Source of the DNA: Planctomycetota bacterium | Lineage (GTDB): Bacteria > Planctomycetota > UBA1135 | Length of the DNA: 64,000 bases | Assembly (NCBI GenBank): GCA_008501825.1 | Contig: QQUA01000006.1 | Coordinates: 186,001 to 250,000 of the forward strand | Direction of reading: 5' to 3' | Notes under the pieces: generated by a model | Seen by the model: the letters and a program-made list of their open reading frames with translations, nothing else | Databases searched by the model: none | Told to the model about the DNA's origin: nothing | Position numbers and translations under genes: made by a program | Part shown: positions 62,825 through 64,000 of the stretch, piece by piece | Layout of the letters: each line of letters starts with the position of its first letter | Numbering within the stretch: position 1 is the stretch's first letter

Positions 62825-63864
62825 CCCCGCCATTCCCCAAATTGAACCCCCGCACTCTTGGCCTGGCTTCCGCTGCCGGTGGATTGCTTTTCTTGTTCGG
62901 TCAATTTGGTGCCTTGAAAGATGCGGCCCAGCGAACCTCCGGCGGCATGCTGTTCTTGTTGACCTTTTCCGGCGCCCTCTTTCTGCTGCTTTTCGCCCGG
63001 CGAGGAATCCGTGGGATTCTTTCACAACCCTTGGTCTTGGTTCCCTTCGGGTTGGCCCTTGGTTTCTTGCAGTTGTTTCAATGGACCCTGGCTCACTCCC
63101 CTTTCCCTTGGTTGACCGAACCTTGGGGACGCCCGAACCTTGGAATTCTCAGCCTCGAAATCAGCGCCCAGTTGGTGGTGGGCATCCTTGTACTTACCCT
63201 GCAGGCGGCCTGGACTTGGGCCATGGTTGTTTCCATTGCACAAGGCCGATTGGATTGCCTGCAAAGAAGTTGGCAACAGGCCTTGCAGAATTTTTGGCGG
63301 GTGTTCGGAGCTTTGTTTCTCGGGCACGCAGTGGTCATGCTCGGCTTCAGCCTGTTGTTTCCCATACTGGGCAGCATGATGGCCGGCTTCGTCCCGGTTG
63401 GCTTGGCCCTTAGCTTTCTTTGGAATCTAAGTTCTTTCTTCCTTGTAGCCTTCGCTTTGGAACCCGGCCCTTGGTGGCCGCAAATGAAGCGGGCTTTGGC
63501 TTTTGGATGGCGAAATAAATTTCACCATGGGCTTCCCATCTTGGCATACATGGCAGTCTTGGGAAGTTTCACTCGACTCTCCATCAGAAGTACGTTTCGA
63601 TATCACTCCAGCACTGAAGTTCATTTGGATTGGATTGGAGGTTTTCCAACCGACAGCCATTGGTGGGAAGATTTAGCAGACCTTGAGAAAGCTTCCCCTT
63701 CACCCGTGGCTACTTTATTCCTGAGCTTTCTCTGGTGGGTTTGCGCCGTGGCTATCAAAATCCAACTCTGTCCCGACATCTTGAGCAAACCTCGCCCATC
63801 GCCTCCGCCGATTTCCAAAGATGCCTGGCAAGAATCAGCGCCTTCGCAGGACCGGCATGAATGA
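62821..63864 (+). CDS. polytopic membrane protein of unknown function
   Basis: A 347-residue protein with about seven transmembrane helices (for example LGLASAAGGLLFLFGQFG, LVLVPFGLALGFLQLF and ISAQLVVGILVLTL). The middle part has the segment QAAWTWAMVVSIAQGRLDCLQRSWQQALQNF split by helices, reminiscent of DUF975/DUF4013-type membrane proteins, but this is not certain. The C-terminal tail is Pro/Ser-rich and cytoplasmic. It is coupled to the lipoprotein gene upstream and overlaps the next gene by eight bases. Function unknown. Confidence 0.75.
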   Translation: MTPPFPKLNPRTLGLASAAGGLLFLFGQFGALKDAAQRTSGGMLFLLTFSGALFLLLFARRGIRGILSQPLVLVPFGLALGFLQLFQWTLAHSPFPWLTEPWGRPNLGILSLEISAQLVVGILVLTLQAAWTWAMVVSIAQGRLDCLQRSWQQALQNFWRVFGALFLGHAVVMLGFSLLFPILGSMMAGFVPVGLALSFLWNLSSFFLVAFALEPGPWWPQMKRALAFGWRNKFHHGLPILAYMAVLGSFTRLSIRSTFRYHSSTEVHLDWIGGFPTDSHWWEDLADLEKASPSPVATLFLSFLWWVCAVAIKIQLCPDILSKPRPSPPPISKDAWQESAPSQDRHE

Positions 63865-64000
63865 CTCTTCCGTTCGGAAACGGGAGCGAAAGCTGGCTTG
63901 GTTGGCCTTCGGCGGTTTGCTCGCTCTACACCTTGATTTTTGGCGGCCCAACCGGGAAGTTTTTGAATTTTGGATTCCCGGGTTGCCGCAAGATTTCGCC
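63857..64000 (+). CDS. partial membrane protein gene at the window edge
   Basis: From the ATG at 63857 (eight-base overlap with the upstream gene) the frame reads MNDSSVRKRERKLAWLAF and continues open to the end of the window, giving 48 residues: a basic N terminus followed by a hydrophobic segment around LAWLAFGGLLALHLDFW. This resembles the small membrane subunits (DUF3311-like) sometimes found before sodium/solute symporters, but the gene is cut off. An alternative ATG at 63861 is in a different frame and gives a less membrane-like sequence. Confidence 0.6.
   Translation, partial: MNDSSVRKRERKLAWLAFGGLLALHLDFWRPNREVFEFWIPGLPQDFA

Noticed and set aside
1..64000. tRNA, rRNA, CRISPR arrays, IS elements and prophage
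   Set aside because: Inspection found no transposase, integrase, cloverleaf or repeat-spacer pattern; nearly all sequence is assigned to genes and intergenic gaps are short.

Overview
The window is a gene-dense bacterial chromosome segment with no rRNA, tRNA, CRISPR array, insertion sequence or phage gene that I can see. The gene content fits a planctomycete-like environmental bacterium. It has several secreted FG-GAP/beta-propeller proteins, two exported formylglycine-type sulfatases, a seven-repeat carboxypeptidase-regulatory-like protein, a giant alpha-2-macroglobulin/TPR protein, and many TPR, vWA and zinc-ribbon proteins. This taxonomic reading is an inference from content, not from a marker gene. 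Shine-Dalgarno sequences precede several starts, and GTG or TTG starts are common.

Layout. 0-5 kb: transaldolase, a polytopic membrane protein, a secreted sialidase-like propeller and a lone receiver protein. 5-12 kb (minus): a zinc-ribbon membrane protein with a DUF2089 regulator, then a carboxypeptidase-regulatory-repeat protein overlapping a serine hydrolase, then an FG-GAP propeller. 12-17 kb (plus): a lipoprotein and two tandem FG-GAP propellers. 17-24 kb (minus): a Rieske-ThDP fusion enzyme, then the chain mgtE, lepB, ECF sigma, membrane anti-sigma candidate and an exported DUF3106-like protein, most of it translationally coupled. 24-30.5 kb (plus): an unrecognised protein, a DRE-TIM metallolyase, a sulfatase, a serine hydrolase and a second type of propeller. 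30.5-35 kb: an aldehyde dehydrogenase divergent from a cytochrome P450, and a GT4 glycosyltransferase. 35-37.6 kb (minus): a TPR-AAA ATPase with a TPR membrane protein. 38-41.6 kb (plus): a heterodimeric ABC exporter. 41.6-45 kb: a vWA protein divergent from a sulfatase. 45-57 kb (minus): a GT2 glycosyltransferase, the giant A2M/TPR protein, a hybrid histidine kinase and a FIST protein. 57-61.3 kb (minus): a TIM-barrel isomerase, a small anchored protein, rsmB, fmt and thioredoxin. 61.5-64 kb (plus): an overlapping lipoprotein/membrane/membrane operon that runs off the end.

The housekeeping part (transaldolase, MgtE, LepB, RsmB, Fmt, thioredoxin) is ordinary. The unusual parts are a C-terminal module repeated on several secreted propellers, the Rieske-ThDP fusion, the TPR-AAA/TPR-membrane pair, the thioester-containing A2M protein framed by TPR blocks, and the lepB-sigma-anti-sigma chain. 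Together they suggest a cell that exports many large surface proteins and degrades sulfated polymers.
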